Below, piece after piece: positions 1 to 8,986 of a stretch of 64,000 nt of DNA. The DNA comes from an uncultured Draconibacterium sp. GTDB lineage: Bacteria; Bacteroidota; Bacteroidia; Bacteroidales; Prolixibacteraceae. The position numbers and the translations under genes were made by a program. The stretch lies in the NCBI RefSeq assembly GCF_963676815.1, contig NZ_OY781365.1:4498501-4562500 (forward strand). Direction: 5' to 3'. Positions within the stretch are counted from its first letter, which is position 1. Each line of letters begins with the position of its first letter. The notes under the pieces are model-generated. The model did not search any database and was not told where the DNA came from. It worked only from the letters and a program-made list of their open reading frames with translations.

Positions 1-2
1 TC

Positions 3-44
3 ACCGGTGGTAAAGATGCCGGAGAACTGATGTTAGGAATATAA
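3..44 (+). CDS. C-terminal tail of an upstream gene (partial)
   Basis: The window opens inside an open frame reading TGGKDAGELMLGI before a TAA stop. It is followed 20 bases later by a good hairpin terminator on the same strand, which supports a real gene end. Thirteen residues are too few to name the family. Its identity must come from the sequence to the left. Confidence 0.5.
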   Translation, partial: TGGKDAGELMLGI

Positions 45-62
45 TTCTACATTCAATAATAG

Positions 63-100
63 AAAAGGAGTCATTTGAAAAATCAGATGACTCCTTTTTT
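63..100 (+). terminator. Rho-independent terminator, probably bidirectional
   Basis: The arms AGGAGTCAT and ATGACTCCT (9 bp) flank a 12-base loop, with a run of T on the right and AAAA on the left. It closes the partial gene at the window edge and can also serve the leftward Spy-like lipoprotein gene ending at 188. Confidence 0.8.
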
Positions 101-187
101 GTCTTTAACCGTATTCTACAGTACTATTTTGTTTTACCCTTCTTTTTGTTGGTTATTGAATGTCGGGAAACGAGATGACCAACAGCA

Positions 188-619
188 TTAATTCTGTGGA
201 GGTCTTCCTTGTCCGCGCATTTGTCGTCTTTCTTCCTGCATAACCTGGTATTCTTCCCACTGTTCTTCCGAAAGAACTTCTTTCATTTTATTGTCTTGTT
301 CTTCGCGTACTTTTTGCATTTGCTCGCGCATTCCTTCAAAACCGCCACCGCTGTTTTGCATTTCTTCGCGCATTGCAGCCATATTCTCAAAATTCTCTTC
401 CATAATTTCGCGGATCTGATCCTCCTGATCGTCGCTTAAATCCAGTCTTTCATCCATGTCTGCAATCTGGCGATCTACCATAGCTTGCGGATCAAAGTTT
501 CCGGGGCCATTACCGCCGCCACGGCCAAATGGTAGTTGTTGCGAGTTATTTCCCCCGTTGTTACACGAAATTAGCAGTGCACTTACCAGCACCATAACAA
601 TAAATACTATTCTTTTCAT
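188..619 (-). CDS. Spy/CpxP-like (LTXXQ) small lipoprotein
   Basis: This 143-residue protein begins with a lipoprotein signal; the lipobox LISC puts the lipidated cysteine at residue 19. After a Gly/Asn-rich linker the mature part is a highly charged helical protein with two LTxxQ-like motifs, LDLSDDQ near residue 60 and LSEEQW near residue 116, separated by Met/Glu-rich helix. That is the layout of Spy/CpxP periplasmic stress and metal-responsive chaperone-like proteins. Here it would be membrane anchored. It is a single gene, divergent from glyA with about 230 bases between them. No partner two-component system is adjacent, so a link to envelope stress is family knowledge only. Confidence 0.7.
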   Translation of the reverse strand: MKRIVFIVMVLVSALLISCNNGGNNSQQLPFGRGGGNGPGNFDPQAMVDRQIADMDERLDLSDDQEDQIREIMEENFENMAAMREEMQNSGGGFEGMREQMQKVREEQDNKMKEVLSEEQWEEYQVMQEERRQMRGQGRPPQN

Positions 620-813
620 CTTGGTTTTAATTAATGTTATTTCATTAGTCGTTTCATTTTCAAATCAGTTAGATGTATATTCTGAGAGAAAGTTTAAAAT
701 GAACCGAATATATTTTCGGAACCGGTTGAGTAAGTCGGCCTGGCTTATCTTAATTGTTCAAAAAATCTCCTCATTTCTATCAGATATCATCAAAAGGCTG
801 AATTAAAATGTAT

Positions 814-821
814 TAACTTTG
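814..821 (+). promoter_or_regulatory. Bacteroidota -7 promoter element for glyA
   Basis: TAACTTTG fits the Bacteroidota housekeeping sigma -7 consensus TAnnTTTG and lies 28 bases before the glyA ATG. No clear TTTG -33 box sits 19-21 bases upstream. Confidence 0.5.
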
Positions 822-849
822 CGATTCATTAAATTAATTCAGTTACAAG

Positions 850-2130
850 ATGAAGAGAGATACTTTGGTTTTTGATATTATAAAGAAGGAACACGAACGT
901 CAGTTGGGCGGAATAGAGCTTATTGCTTCAGAAAACTTTGTAAGTGAGCAGGTTATGGAGGCAATGGGTTCGGTGATGACTAACAAATACGCTGAAGGTT
1001 ATCCGGGAAAAAGATATTATGGTGGTTGTCAGTTTGTTGACATGACCGAGCAATTGGCCATCGACCGTATTAAAGAATTGTACGGTGCTGAGTGGGCCAA
1101 TGTTCAGCCACACTCGGGTGCACAGGCAAATGCTGCTGTGTTGAGTGTAATTCTTAAGCCGGGCGACACATTCCTAGGTCTCGACCTTTCGCATGGTGGT
1201 CACCTTTCGCATGGTTCGCATGTAAACTCATCGGGTATTCTTTACAATCCGGTTGCCTACAAGGTAAAAGAAGATACCGGAATGGTGGATTACGATGAAA
1301 TGGAAGCGCTGGCAATCGAGCATAAACCAAAGTTGATTATCGGTGGTGCATCGGCATACAGCCGCGAGTGGGATTACAAACGCATGCGCGAAATTGCTGA
1401 TAAAGTTGGTGCATTGTTTATGGTGGATATGGCTCACCCGGCAGGTTTAATTGCTGCTGGTTTGCTTGATAATCCTGTAAAATATGCTCACGTTGTAACT
1501 TCTACAACTCATAAAACACTTCGCGGACCTCGCGGTGGTATCATCCTGATTGGTGAAGATTTTGAAAACCCATGGGGTATTACAACTCCTAAAGGTGTGG
1601 TTCGTAAAATGTCTTCATTGTTGGATTCAGCTGTATTTCCGGGTCAGCAAGGTGGGCCGCTTGAGCATGTAATTGCTGCAAAAGCTGTTGCATTTGGCGA
1701 GGCATTGGAACCAGAATACAAAGAATACCAGGCGCAGGTGAAAAAGAATGCTGCTGTTATGGCACAGGCTTTTGTTGATCTGGGTTACAAAGTAATTTCG
1801 GGCGGAACCGATAACCACTCGATGTTGATCGACTTGCGTACCAAATACCCTGAGATCACAGGTAAACTGGTTGAAAATACTATCGTAAATGCAGAAATTA
1901 CCATTAACAAAAACATGGTACCTTTCGATAGCCGTTCTCCGTTCCAAACATCTGGTTTGCGTGTAGGTACACCAGCTATTACAACCCGTGGTGTAAAAGA
2001 AGATTTGATGCCTGAGATCGTTCAGCTGATCGACGATTCGATTGCAAACATTCATGACGACGCATACATTAAAGCAGTTGGCGAAAAGGTTCACAAATTA
2101 ATGAAGGACTTTCCGCTGTTTGCATACTAG
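850..2130 (+). CDS. glyA: Serine hydroxymethyltransferase
   Basis: It interconverts serine and glycine with transfer of the one-carbon unit to tetrahydrofolate, and depends on pyridoxal phosphate in the cytoplasm. The protein is 426 residues, normal for bacterial GlyA. The N-terminal motif ELIASENFVS is intact, as is the cofactor site TSTTHKTLRGPRGG, whose lysine (K222) should carry PLP. The substrate-site GKRYYGGC and the C-terminal GLRVGTPAITTRG are also present. The ATG at 850 follows a Bacteroidota -7 element and has no Shine-Dalgarno sequence, as is usual in this phylum. It is transcribed alone and ends at a strong terminator. Confidence 0.97.
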   Translation: MKRDTLVFDIIKKEHERQLGGIELIASENFVSEQVMEAMGSVMTNKYAEGYPGKRYYGGCQFVDMTEQLAIDRIKELYGAEWANVQPHSGAQANAAVLSVILKPGDTFLGLDLSHGGHLSHGSHVNSSGILYNPVAYKVKEDTGMVDYDEMEALAIEHKPKLIIGGASAYSREWDYKRMREIADKVGALFMVDMAHPAGLIAAGLLDNPVKYAHVVTSTTHKTLRGPRGGIILIGEDFENPWGITTPKGVVRKMSSLLDSAVFPGQQGGPLEHVIAAKAVAFGEALEPEYKEYQAQVKKNAAVMAQAFVDLGYKVISGGTDNHSMLIDLRTKYPEITGKLVENTIVNAEITINKNMVPFDSRSPFQTSGLRVGTPAITTRGVKEDLMPEIVQLIDDSIANIHDDAYIKAVGEKVHKLMKDFPLFAY

Positions 2131-2156
2131 TATTGAACTTATAAGTTTAAGAATAC

Positions 2157-2186
2157 AAAGCCCGGAATTATTTTCGGGCTTTTTTA
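2157..2186 (+). terminator. glyA Rho-independent terminator
   Basis: The arms AAGCCCG and CGGGCTT enclose a 10-base loop, followed by six T. It lies about 27 bases after the glyA stop codon. Confidence 0.85.
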
Positions 2187-2210
2187 TGCAATTTATCGAA
2201 GCTATGATTC

Positions 2211-2371
2211 GCTTTACCCATCCTCTTATCCTTCCCTGCAAGCAAGGAAGGACGATTGGGCAGTAGAATCAATGTTCCGTCAGTTCAATGATTGAATTAG
2301 AAGTTGTTTGGTATAGAGGCTGATCGTCTCTCCTTTTGTAAGGGAGAGACAGGAGAGAGGGTAATAAACAA
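2211..2371 (+). repeat. Intergenic element with imperfect inverted ends and internal hairpins
   Basis: About 160 bases between glyA and the TauE gene. The left end (TTTACCCATCCTCT) and the right end (AGAGAGGGTAATAAA) are imperfect inverted repeats. Inside are two hairpins: CCTTCCCTGC/GCAAGGAAGG near 2230-2251 and CTCTCC/GGGAGAG near 2325-2350. No coding potential is seen. It looks like a non-autonomous repeat of the kind scattered in Bacteroidota genomes, but only one copy lies in this window, so membership of a family is inferred. Confidence 0.4.
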
Positions 2372-2382
2372 TAAAATAAAAC

Positions 2383-2390
2383 TAACTTTG
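2383..2390 (+). promoter_or_regulatory. Bacteroidota -7 promoter element before the TauE/SafE gene
   Basis: TAACTTTG, identical to the element before glyA, lies 67 bases before the preferred ATG of the exporter gene. The -33 region is not recognisable. Confidence 0.4.
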
Positions 2391-2457
2391 GTTATTGTGA
2401 ATCATGAATGCTTTTTTAAGTCACAATTTTAGTTGATTAAATTTATACGATTTGGAT

Positions 2458-3213
2458 ATGGAATGGTACATGATACTGGCACTCGTTGGAACCGGAATTG
2501 CCGCCGGTTTTATTAATACCACTGCAGGTGGCGGCTCTATGTTAACGATTCCTTTGTTGATGTTTATTGGACTGCCTGCGAATATTGCAAACGGTACCAA
2601 CCGTATTGCCATTTTACTTCAAAATGTAATCGCAGTAAAAACTTTCAAACAGAAGCATGTCCTCGATTTTACAAAGGACTACCGGCTGGCAATTCCTGCC
2701 ATCGTCGGATCGATAATTGGTGCGTTGTATGCTGTTGAAATTGATCCCAACCTTTTGAAAAAAATCATAGCCGGACTAATGGTGGTTTTGTTGCTGTTAG
2801 TGGTTTTAAAACCTGAAGTATGGATTACCGATCAAGTAGGGAAGATTGATCCAAAACCATCGCCACTGCAATACATTATTTTCTTTGGAATAGGTTTGTT
2901 CGGTGGATTTATTCAAATGGGTGTCGGCTTTTTTCTGTTGGCCGGTTTGGTTTTGGGATGTGGTCATAACCTGGTGCGCGCCAATGCAGTTAAGGTTTTT
3001 ATTGTGCTCATCTACACGGTGTTTTCCCTCGGAATATTTATTTACAATAAACAAGTTGATATTGTTGCGGGTTTAATACTGGCAGCCGGAAACATGTTCG
3101 GTGCATGGTTGGGCGCCAACTTCACTGTGAGAGGAGGAGCAAAATATGTTCGTTACGTGCTGATTCTGGCCATGCTAATTGTTATTTTGAATTTGTTTGG
3201 AGTTTTTGGTTAG
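2458..3213 (+). CDS. TauE/SafE family anion permease
   Basis: This is an integral membrane protein of about 251 residues with roughly seven to eight hydrophobic segments. The family signature near the N-terminus, AAGFINTTAGGGSMLTIPLL, and the half-repeat copy GGFIQMGVGFFLLAGLVL in the second half are typical of TauE/SafE (PF01925). Members export sulfite, sulfoacetate or related organic anions, but substrate cannot be read from sequence. The ATG at 2458 is preferred; an in-frame TTG two codons earlier (2452) is also possible. The next gene, a COG0523 GTPase, follows after 43 bases in the same direction, so the two may be co-transcribed. No sulfur-metabolism gene is nearby to fix the substrate. 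Confidence 0.85.
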   Translation: MEWYMILALVGTGIAAGFINTTAGGGSMLTIPLLMFIGLPANIANGTNRIAILLQNVIAVKTFKQKHVLDFTKDYRLAIPAIVGSIIGALYAVEIDPNLLKKIIAGLMVVLLLLVVLKPEVWITDQVGKIDPKPSPLQYIIFFGIGLFGGFIQMGVGFFLLAGLVLGCGHNLVRANAVKVFIVLIYTVFSLGIFIYNKQVDIVAGLILAAGNMFGAWLGANFTVRGGAKYVRYVLILAMLIVILNLFGVFG

Positions 3214-3215
3214 TC

Positions 3216-3246
3216 TCAAGCTATATGTTGCAAGTCACAAGTAAAG
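3216..3246 (+). repeat. Short intergenic remnant rich in AAGT-type words
   Basis: The sequence CAAGCTATATGTTGCAAGTC and the following CACAAGTAAA resemble the AAGTTACAAGTTGCAAGTTG stretch at about 19128-19150. It fills the short gap before the CobW-like gene. It is probably a decayed copy of a simple dispersed repeat. Confidence 0.3.
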
Positions 3247-3256
3247 ATAAATTATA

Positions 3257-4177
3257 TTGGAGCATCAAAACAAAATACCAGTAACCATTATAACCGGTTT
3301 TCTCGGGGCCGGTAAAACTACTTTTATCAACTTTCTACTGAAATCAAATCCGGAAACGCAGTTTGCTTTGGTAGAAAACGAATTTGGTGACATTCCCATC
3401 GATACGAAACTGATAAAAGGTGTTGATGCCAGCCAGATGTTCGAATTAAAACAGGGGTGTATTTGTTGTACGATTTCTGATGAATATGAGCTGGTGCTAA
3501 AAGAACTGGCTGAACGTTTTCCGAATGTGGATCATCTATTGATCGAGACGACTGGTATTGCTGATCCTGCTCCTGTAATTCAACCCTTTTTTGCTGATGA
3601 GGACCTGAAAGAACTCTATGAGTATAACGGAGCAATTTGTTTGGTTGATGCCATGAATTTTGATGCCATGCCGGAAGAGGAGATGGTCTTTAAACAGTTA
3701 AACGTTGCAGATCTGATTCTGCTAAATAAAACCGAAAACCTGGATGAAAAGCAGCAACAGGAACTAGCAGCAAAAATGAATCAACTGGCTCCACTAGCAG
3801 AAATTCAGTCAACCAGTTTCGGGGAAGCAAAACGACTGAATTTGAACGCGCTGAAACAGCATTCGTTTAATGCATATTCTTTTCTTTCGTATAAAAGCAA
3901 TCATGCGCTGGTGCAAACTAAAACACTTTCGTTTTCTGCGCCATTAAAACGGGCCGATTTACTCTATTGGCTGGAATATACACTCGATATTTATAAAAGT
4001 AAAATTTATCGCTGCAAGGGTGTTGTTTGTTTTCAGAACGAACCTTTTGAATATATTTTGCAGGGAGTTGGTGGCCGCTTTGAATTGGAAGAAGGCGATT
4101 TTATTCTGGAAGCACCCGAAAGTCACATCGTTTTTATTGGCAAATTGGATGGGCTGGAATTGGAGTTTAATGCTTAA
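3257..4177 (+). CDS. COG0523/CobW-family metal-chaperone GTPase
   Basis: The 306-residue protein has a P-loop GTPase domain (residues 7-190) and a CobW C-terminal domain (about 210-306). Walker A is GFLGAGKTT at 14-22. The ENEFG motif follows at 40-44, the family-defining metal-binding GCICC at 67-71, and the guanine motif NKTE near 155. COG0523 proteins deliver zinc, cobalt or other metals to client enzymes at the cost of GTP. There is no His-rich loop and no obvious metalloenzyme partner, so the metal is unknown. The start is a TTG at 3257: Walker A lies only 13 residues in, and no ATG precedes it in frame. It ends 10 bases from the convergent AEC carrier gene. Confidence 0.88.
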   Translation: MEHQNKIPVTIITGFLGAGKTTFINFLLKSNPETQFALVENEFGDIPIDTKLIKGVDASQMFELKQGCICCTISDEYELVLKELAERFPNVDHLLIETTGIADPAPVIQPFFADEDLKELYEYNGAICLVDAMNFDAMPEEEMVFKQLNVADLILLNKTENLDEKQQQELAAKMNQLAPLAEIQSTSFGEAKRLNLNALKQHSFNAYSFLSYKSNHALVQTKTLSFSAPLKRADLLYWLEYTLDIYKSKIYRCKGVVCFQNEPFEYILQGVGGRFELEEGDFILEAPESHIVFIGKLDGLELEFNA

Positions 4178-4187
4178 TCCCTTAATG

Positions 4188-5117
4188 TTAGCCAAGTAAA
4201 GCTATCCACAACGGAATAATAATCACCGAAAGAAGTGTGCCAAGTACTACGATTCGAGCTACCAGTTTTGTTTCCAGTTTATACTGAACAGCCAGTGCGT
4301 ACGGAGTTAATCCCAGTGGCATTGCTGAATCAAGAATAGTAGCTTTAAATTGAAGGTTGTTTAAACCTGCTGTTCGGATACCAAATTGAAGAAGCAAAGG
4401 AAGAACGATCATCGTTACTACTACAAAAGCTAAAACCCGGATCCATTCGCGGGGGGCGCCAATTTTGTTTTGTCCAAGGAAAATTCCGAGAGAGAACAGA
4501 ACAACTGCAGTTACCGATTCTGCAAAAAGACTAATGGTTTTATCAATAAACAACGGTACTTTTATTTGGAATAGAACGATGCATACACCAACGAAAACAG
4601 AGATCAGCAGAGGGTTTTTTACCAGACTCAAAATTAGCTTTTTCGGGTGGATGGTATCTTCTCCAGTAGCTTCGATGAGGATGACTCCAAGCGTTAGCAA
4701 CCAAAAAACATAGACAGCAGACAGAACGGCAGCTGTCGGCAAAATATCGTCGCCAAAGCTGTTACGAAGAACAGGGATGCCGAGGTAAGCCACGTTCCCA
4801 AACGATAGTATAAGGAACATGGAGCTGCGCAATCGCTTTGAAAATTGAAAAATCCGTGCAATGGGGAAGGCCAGTAACATACATACCACAATGTATGCCG
4901 AGTTAATAAGTATAAGTTGCGTGTAGGATTCGCCTTGCGGATTGAGGTGCATCAGCGATGCAATAACCAGCGCCGGGAATCCGATCCACAGTGCGTATTT
5001 GTTTAGCACATCAACCCACGGTCCGTGAGCAGCTTTTGTGCGCGAAAAAAGTGTTCCGGTAAAAATAACGAGAAAGAGTGGAGCTACAGTTTTCAGGGCC
5101 AGTAGAAAGTGTGCCAT
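4188..5117 (-). CDS. AEC-family (auxin efflux carrier-like) transporter
   Basis: This 309-residue protein is hydrophobic throughout, with about ten predicted membrane segments in two halves. It belongs to the Mem_trans/AEC family (PF03547). The C-terminal segment SAMPLGLTPYALAVQYKLE matches the family's conserved second-half crossover region. Bacterial members carry malate, malonate or other organic acids, and the substrate cannot be inferred here. The HAD phosphatase gene lies just upstream with 10 bases between its stop and this ATG, so the two form a two-gene leftward operon. Confidence 0.85.
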   Translation of the reverse strand: MAHFLLALKTVAPLFLVIFTGTLFSRTKAAHGPWVDVLNKYALWIGFPALVIASLMHLNPQGESYTQLILINSAYIVVCMLLAFPIARIFQFSKRLRSSMFLILSFGNVAYLGIPVLRNSFGDDILPTAAVLSAVYVFWLLTLGVILIEATGEDTIHPKKLILSLVKNPLLISVFVGVCIVLFQIKVPLFIDKTISLFAESVTAVVLFSLGIFLGQNKIGAPREWIRVLAFVVVTMIVLPLLLQFGIRTAGLNNLQFKATILDSAMPLGLTPYALAVQYKLETKLVARIVVLGTLLSVIIIPLWIALLG

Positions 5118-5127
5118 AAACCCCGTT

Positions 5128-5751
5128 TTACTTGTTTTCAGTCATTGCCCAATCGCCGTAAACAATGTGTTCGCGCACATCTGTAACAAACATATCAACT
5201 TCTTTTGCAGCCGAAATACCAAGATCACCATCTTCAAAGACCTGGCAATATTTTGGCTCAACGCCCATTAATCGGGCACATTTTACAAAAGTTTCAGGAT
5301 GTGGTTTGTGCTTTTGTACGTCGTCAGCTGAAACTACAAAATCGAAATAATCACTAATACCCAGCTCTTTCAACTGCACTTCTGCACTTTTTCCACTTGC
5401 GCCGGTTCCAACCGACATGGGCAGTTTCCCGTGGTAATGCTTAACAATCGAGATTACCTCTTCTATTGGTTCAAGAAGATGCGCCGCATCCCAAAATGCC
5501 TGTTGTTTCATTCGAACCAGAATCTCCGGTTGTTCATCCACTTTGTACTGCTCAACAATTCGTTTAGCAAATTCAATGGTCGGGCGGCCGGTCATTTCAT
5601 GAATAATATTTGGATCAAAATCAAAATTATATTTTTTGCCTACTATTTTCCAGGTTTCAACATGCACCGGAAGCGAGTTAGACAGTGTTCCGTCTAAATC
5701 AAAAATTAAGGCCTTTGCCTCGGGATGAACTGTAATTGCCATTGTTTTCAT
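5128..5751 (-). CDS. HAD-superfamily phosphatase, beta-phosphoglucomutase-like
   Basis: This cytoplasmic HAD hydrolase is 207 residues from the chosen ATG. Motif I FDLDGTL carries the nucleophile D18 and the acid/base D20. A helical cap follows at about 28-95, then motif II VGTGASG, motif III lysine in KHKPHPE, and a motif IV region reading FEDGDLGI. Most subfamily members read FEDS or GDS at that last site, so the glycine is a small deviation. Cap and motifs are like beta-phosphoglucomutase and phosphoglycolate-phosphatase relatives; the substrate is unknown. The frame runs 12 codons further upstream to 5787, but those residues precede the fold and the ATG at 5751 is preferred. It is co-transcribed with the AEC carrier. 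Confidence 0.8.
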   Translation of the reverse strand: MKTMAITVHPEAKALIFDLDGTLSNSLPVHVETWKIVGKKYNFDFDPNIIHEMTGRPTIEFAKRIVEQYKVDEQPEILVRMKQQAFWDAAHLLEPIEEVISIVKHYHGKLPMSVGTGASGKSAEVQLKELGISDYFDFVVSADDVQKHKPHPETFVKCARLMGVEPKYCQVFEDGDLGISAAKEVDMFVTDVREHIVYGDWAMTENK

Positions 5752-6004
5752 ATTTGCGGTAAAAGTAACAGAACCCCAAAACAGCATGAAAGTTTAATCG
5801 GGAATAAATGAAGATTTAATCATCAGTTAAAAGAGTTTGTGTGATTATGTGCATTTAAATTGACTATTGCATAGATAAAATCTATTTCTTATTAATAATT
5901 AGTATTTAAAAGCTTGTTAATTAGTGAATTAATCATTTTTTAGTCGTGCCATTTTTTGTATATTAATGGGATAGTTAAATTAATTATCATTTAAAATTCA
6001 GTAT

Positions 6005-8176
6005 ATGGAAAACAATCATTCAAAACAAGGCAAATGTCCGGTAATGCATGGTGGAAATACCGCCAGCGGATCATCCGTTATGGATTGGTGGCCCAATGCA
6101 TTAAATCTCGACATTTTGCATCAGCATGACACGAAAACAAATCCTCTGGGACAAGATTTCAATTACCGTGAAGAATTAAAAAAGCTGGACGTTGAGGCTT
6201 TAAAAAAGGATCTTCAGGATTTAATGACCGATAGCCAGGAATGGTGGCCTGCCGATTGGGGGCATTACGGTGGCTTGATGATTAGAATGGCCTGGCACGC
6301 TGCCGGTTCTTATAGAATTGCTGATGGTCGTGGTGGCGGAGGAACAGGAAACCAGCGTTTTGCACCTTTAAACTCCTGGCCCGATAATGTGAGTTTGGAT
6401 AAAGCGCGTCGATTGCTTTGGCCAATAAAAAAGAAATATGGCAACAAAGTAAGCTGGGCCGATTTGATTATTCTGGCCGGTAATATCGCTTACGAAAGTA
6501 TGGGTCTAAAAACCTTTGGTTTTGCTTTTGGCCGCGAAGATATATGGCATCCGGAAAAAGATACGTATTGGGGCGCCGAAAAGCAATGGCTGGCACCAAG
6601 TGACGAGCGTTACGAGAATGTTGATAAGCCGGACACAATGGAAAATCCGCTGGCTGCCGTTCAGATGGGATTGATCTATGTAAATCCGGAGGGTGTAAAC
6701 GGAAAGCCCGATCCCTTAAAAACAGCACAGCAAATGCGCGAAACTTTCCGCCGAATGGCTATGAACGATGAGGAAACTGTGGCGTTGACTGCCGGCGGAC
6801 ATACCGTTGGAAAAACACATGGTAACGGCGATGCAGAATTGTTAGGACCTGATCCGGAGTCTGCCGACGTTGATGAACAAGGTTTGGGTTGGAAGAATCC
6901 GCATAGAACAGGAAAAGGAAGATACACGGTTACCAGCGGACTGGAAGGTGCCTGGACCACAGAGCCAACAAAATGGGATAATGGTTATTTTAAAATGCTG
7001 TTTAACCATGAGTGGGAACTTCGAAAAAGCCCTGCCGGTGCTCAACAATGGGAGCCTGTAAATATTGCCGAAGAGGATAAACCAGCTGATGTGGAAGATT
7101 TCTCAATTCGTAACAACCCTATGATGACCGATGCCGACATGGCTTTGAAAATGGATCCGGAGTATCGGAAGATCTCGGAAAAATTTATGAATGACTTTGA
7201 TGCTTTATCTGATGCTTTTGCCCGTGCGTGGTTCAAATTAACACATCGCGATATGGGGCCAAAAACACGTTATTTCGGGCCGGATGTACCTGATGAAGAT
7301 CTGATTTGGCAAGATCCAATTCCTGCCGGAAAAAAAGATTATGATGTGGAAGCGGTGAAAGCAAAAATTGCCGAATCGGGGCTTAGTATTGCCGACATGG
7401 TAGCTACAGCGTGGGATAGTGCAAGAACTTTCCGAGGATCGGATATGCGTGGTGGTGCCAATGGTGCCCGAATTCGTTTGGCTCCTCAAAAAGACTGGGA
7501 GGGAAATGAACCTGAACGTTTGTTGAAAGTTTTGGCAGTACTTGAGCCAATTGCAGCCGATTTTGGAGTTAGTGTAGCCGATGTAATTGTATTAGCCGGA
7601 AATGTGGGAGTTGAGCAGGCAATTAAAAATGCAGGAATGAATGTTGCTGTTTCGTTTTTGCCGGGTCGCGGCGATGCTACCGATGAAATGACCGACGCCG
7701 AATCGTTTGCTCCGCTTGAACCACTGGCTGATGGTTTTAGAAACTGGCAGAAAAAAGATTACGTAGTTAGTCCTGAAGAACTGATGCTTGACCGTGCCCA
7801 GTTAATGGGATTGACAGCGCACGAAATGACGGTATTAATTGGCGGTATGCGTATGATGGGAACAAATTACGCAGGTACAAAACATGGCGTATTTACGGAT
7901 AACGTTGGTGCATTGAGCAACGATTTCTTTGTAAATCTAACCGATATGGATTACGTGTGGGAGCCCACCGGAAAAGGGCTTTACAACATCAGAAACCGAA
8001 AAACCGGCGAAGTGAAATGGACGGCGACACGAATTGATTTAGTGTTTGGATCGAATTCTATTCTGCGTTCATATTCCGAAGTGTATGCACAAGACGATAG
8101 CAAAGAGAAATTTGTAAACGACTTTGTAAAAGCATGGAATAAAGTGATGAATGCTGATCGCTTTGATTTGGAATAA
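6005..8176 (+). CDS. katG: Catalase-peroxidase KatG
   Basis: This bifunctional heme catalase/peroxidase detoxifies hydrogen peroxide in the cytoplasm. It has 723 residues and the two tandem peroxidase-like domains of the family. The distal triad is complete in RMAWHAAG: R94, W97 and H98. The Met-Tyr-Trp crosslink partners are present as Y225 (GLIYVNPEG) and M251 (RRMAMND). The proximal heme ligand is H266 in AGGHTVGKTHG, and the mobile arginine R415 is in THRDMGP. All residues needed for catalase activity are therefore there. There is no export signal. It is a single gene with about 250 bases of AT-rich upstream sequence and its own terminator. No OxyR or PerR gene is adjacent. Confidence 0.98.
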   Translation: MENNHSKQGKCPVMHGGNTASGSSVMDWWPNALNLDILHQHDTKTNPLGQDFNYREELKKLDVEALKKDLQDLMTDSQEWWPADWGHYGGLMIRMAWHAAGSYRIADGRGGGGTGNQRFAPLNSWPDNVSLDKARRLLWPIKKKYGNKVSWADLIILAGNIAYESMGLKTFGFAFGREDIWHPEKDTYWGAEKQWLAPSDERYENVDKPDTMENPLAAVQMGLIYVNPEGVNGKPDPLKTAQQMRETFRRMAMNDEETVALTAGGHTVGKTHGNGDAELLGPDPESADVDEQGLGWKNPHRTGKGRYTVTSGLEGAWTTEPTKWDNGYFKMLFNHEWELRKSPAGAQQWEPVNIAEEDKPADVEDFSIRNNPMMTDADMALKMDPEYRKISEKFMNDFDALSDAFARAWFKLTHRDMGPKTRYFGPDVPDEDLIWQDPIPAGKKDYDVEAVKAKIAESGLSIADMVATAWDSARTFRGSDMRGGANGARIRLAPQKDWEGNEPERLLKVLAVLEPIAADFGVSVADVIVLAGNVGVEQAIKNAGMNVAVSFLPGRGDATDEMTDAESFAPLEPLADGFRNWQKKDYVVSPEELMLDRAQLMGLTAHEMTVLIGGMRMMGTNYAGTKHGVFTDNVGALSNDFFVNLTDMDYVWEPTGKGLYNIRNRKTGEVKWTATRIDLVFGSNSILRSYSEVYAQDDSKEKFVNDFVKAWNKVMNADRFDLE

Positions 8177-8196
8177 CCAATAATTCTTATAAATAT

Positions 8197-8234
8197 AAAG
8201 GCTGTCTGAAAATTATTTCGGACAGCCTTTTTTT
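8197..8234 (+). terminator. katG terminator, likely bidirectional
   Basis: The arms AAAGGCTGTC and GACAGCCTTT (10 bp) enclose a 14-base loop, with T runs after the right arm. It sits between katG and the convergent SIMPL gene and probably serves both. Confidence 0.85.
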
Positions 8235-8257
8235 ATGTCGTTTTGTAAATGAGAATC

Positions 8258-8983
8258 TTATATTTCCCAGGCAATAACAATATTTGTGCGCATTTCAATT
8301 TCGTCGGGCGAAAGTACTGAAGTAATATCGGCTTTTGACGCACTCAATAAAGGCAAACTTTCTGCCCGCATAAGTTCCATATTTGTATTGTATGTTCCAA
8401 TCATTCTTGGTTCTCCGTACTGAACCGATTTTATTTTTCCAATTTCCAATTCAGCACTTTGGGCAATTACAGCTGCTTTTTGTTTGGCATCTTCAACGGC
8501 CAGCTTAATCAATTTTTCTTTTACTGCTTCCATCTGTTCTTCCGAAAGAGCAAAGTTTAGATTGAAGTTCGATTGCAAATTATCTTTGATCAATTCAAAA
8601 ATTTTATCATTTTTTTCGTAATCCTTTTTTGTGCGAATGGTAACCGGAATGTTAGCTTCGTAACCATCAAAAACCGATTTCCGGGTTTGCGGATCATATT
8701 TTTGTACTTCGCGGATTGAAAAACTGTTTGTTTTTATCAGGTCTTCGTCAATACCGTTTTTTATGAACAGCTTCTTTATCTCGTCCATTTTCTCAACCGA
8801 CATTTCTGCGCACTGTTTGTAATCATCGTTTTTAACACTAAAATTTACAGTAAACGAAATCTCTTCAGGAGCTAATTTTACTGATGATTTTCCTTCAACA
8901 GTAAGAATTCCATTTTGATTATTTTGAGCGAAAGAGCCAAATGCAAAAAGCATAATGGCAAGGGATAAAATAGTTTTCTTCAT
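8258..8983 (-). CDS. SIMPL-domain (DUF541) periplasmic protein
   Basis: The 241-residue protein starts with a cleavable signal peptide ending near AFGSFAQ. The mature part fits the SIMPL family (PF04402): an early GILTVEGKSSVKLAPEEI strand, a central helix-rich part with VEDAKQKAAVIAQSAE, and the closing EIEMRTNIVIAWEI. Family members are envelope proteins of unclear biochemical role, some linked to oxidative stress or oligomeric channel-like assemblies. The GH5 gene lies only 3 bases upstream on the same strand, so it is probably the second gene of that operon. Nothing else ties it to glycan breakdown. Confidence 0.8.
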   Translation of the reverse strand: MKKTILSLAIMLFAFGSFAQNNQNGILTVEGKSSVKLAPEEISFTVNFSVKNDDYKQCAEMSVEKMDEIKKLFIKNGIDEDLIKTNSFSIREVQKYDPQTRKSVFDGYEANIPVTIRTKKDYEKNDKIFELIKDNLQSNFNLNFALSEEQMEAVKEKLIKLAVEDAKQKAAVIAQSAELEIGKIKSVQYGEPRMIGTYNTNMELMRAESLPLLSASKADITSVLSPDEIEMRTNIVIAWEI

Positions 8984-8986
8984 GAC

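Noticed and set aside
1627..2094. Antisense open frame within glyA
   Set aside because: It lies wholly over a well-conserved gene and its translation is not protein-like; it is a shadow of glyA codon bias.
5752..5787. Longer N-terminus of the HAD phosphatase
   Set aside because: The extra 12 residues precede the HAD fold and include no family sequence; the ATG at 5751 is the better start.
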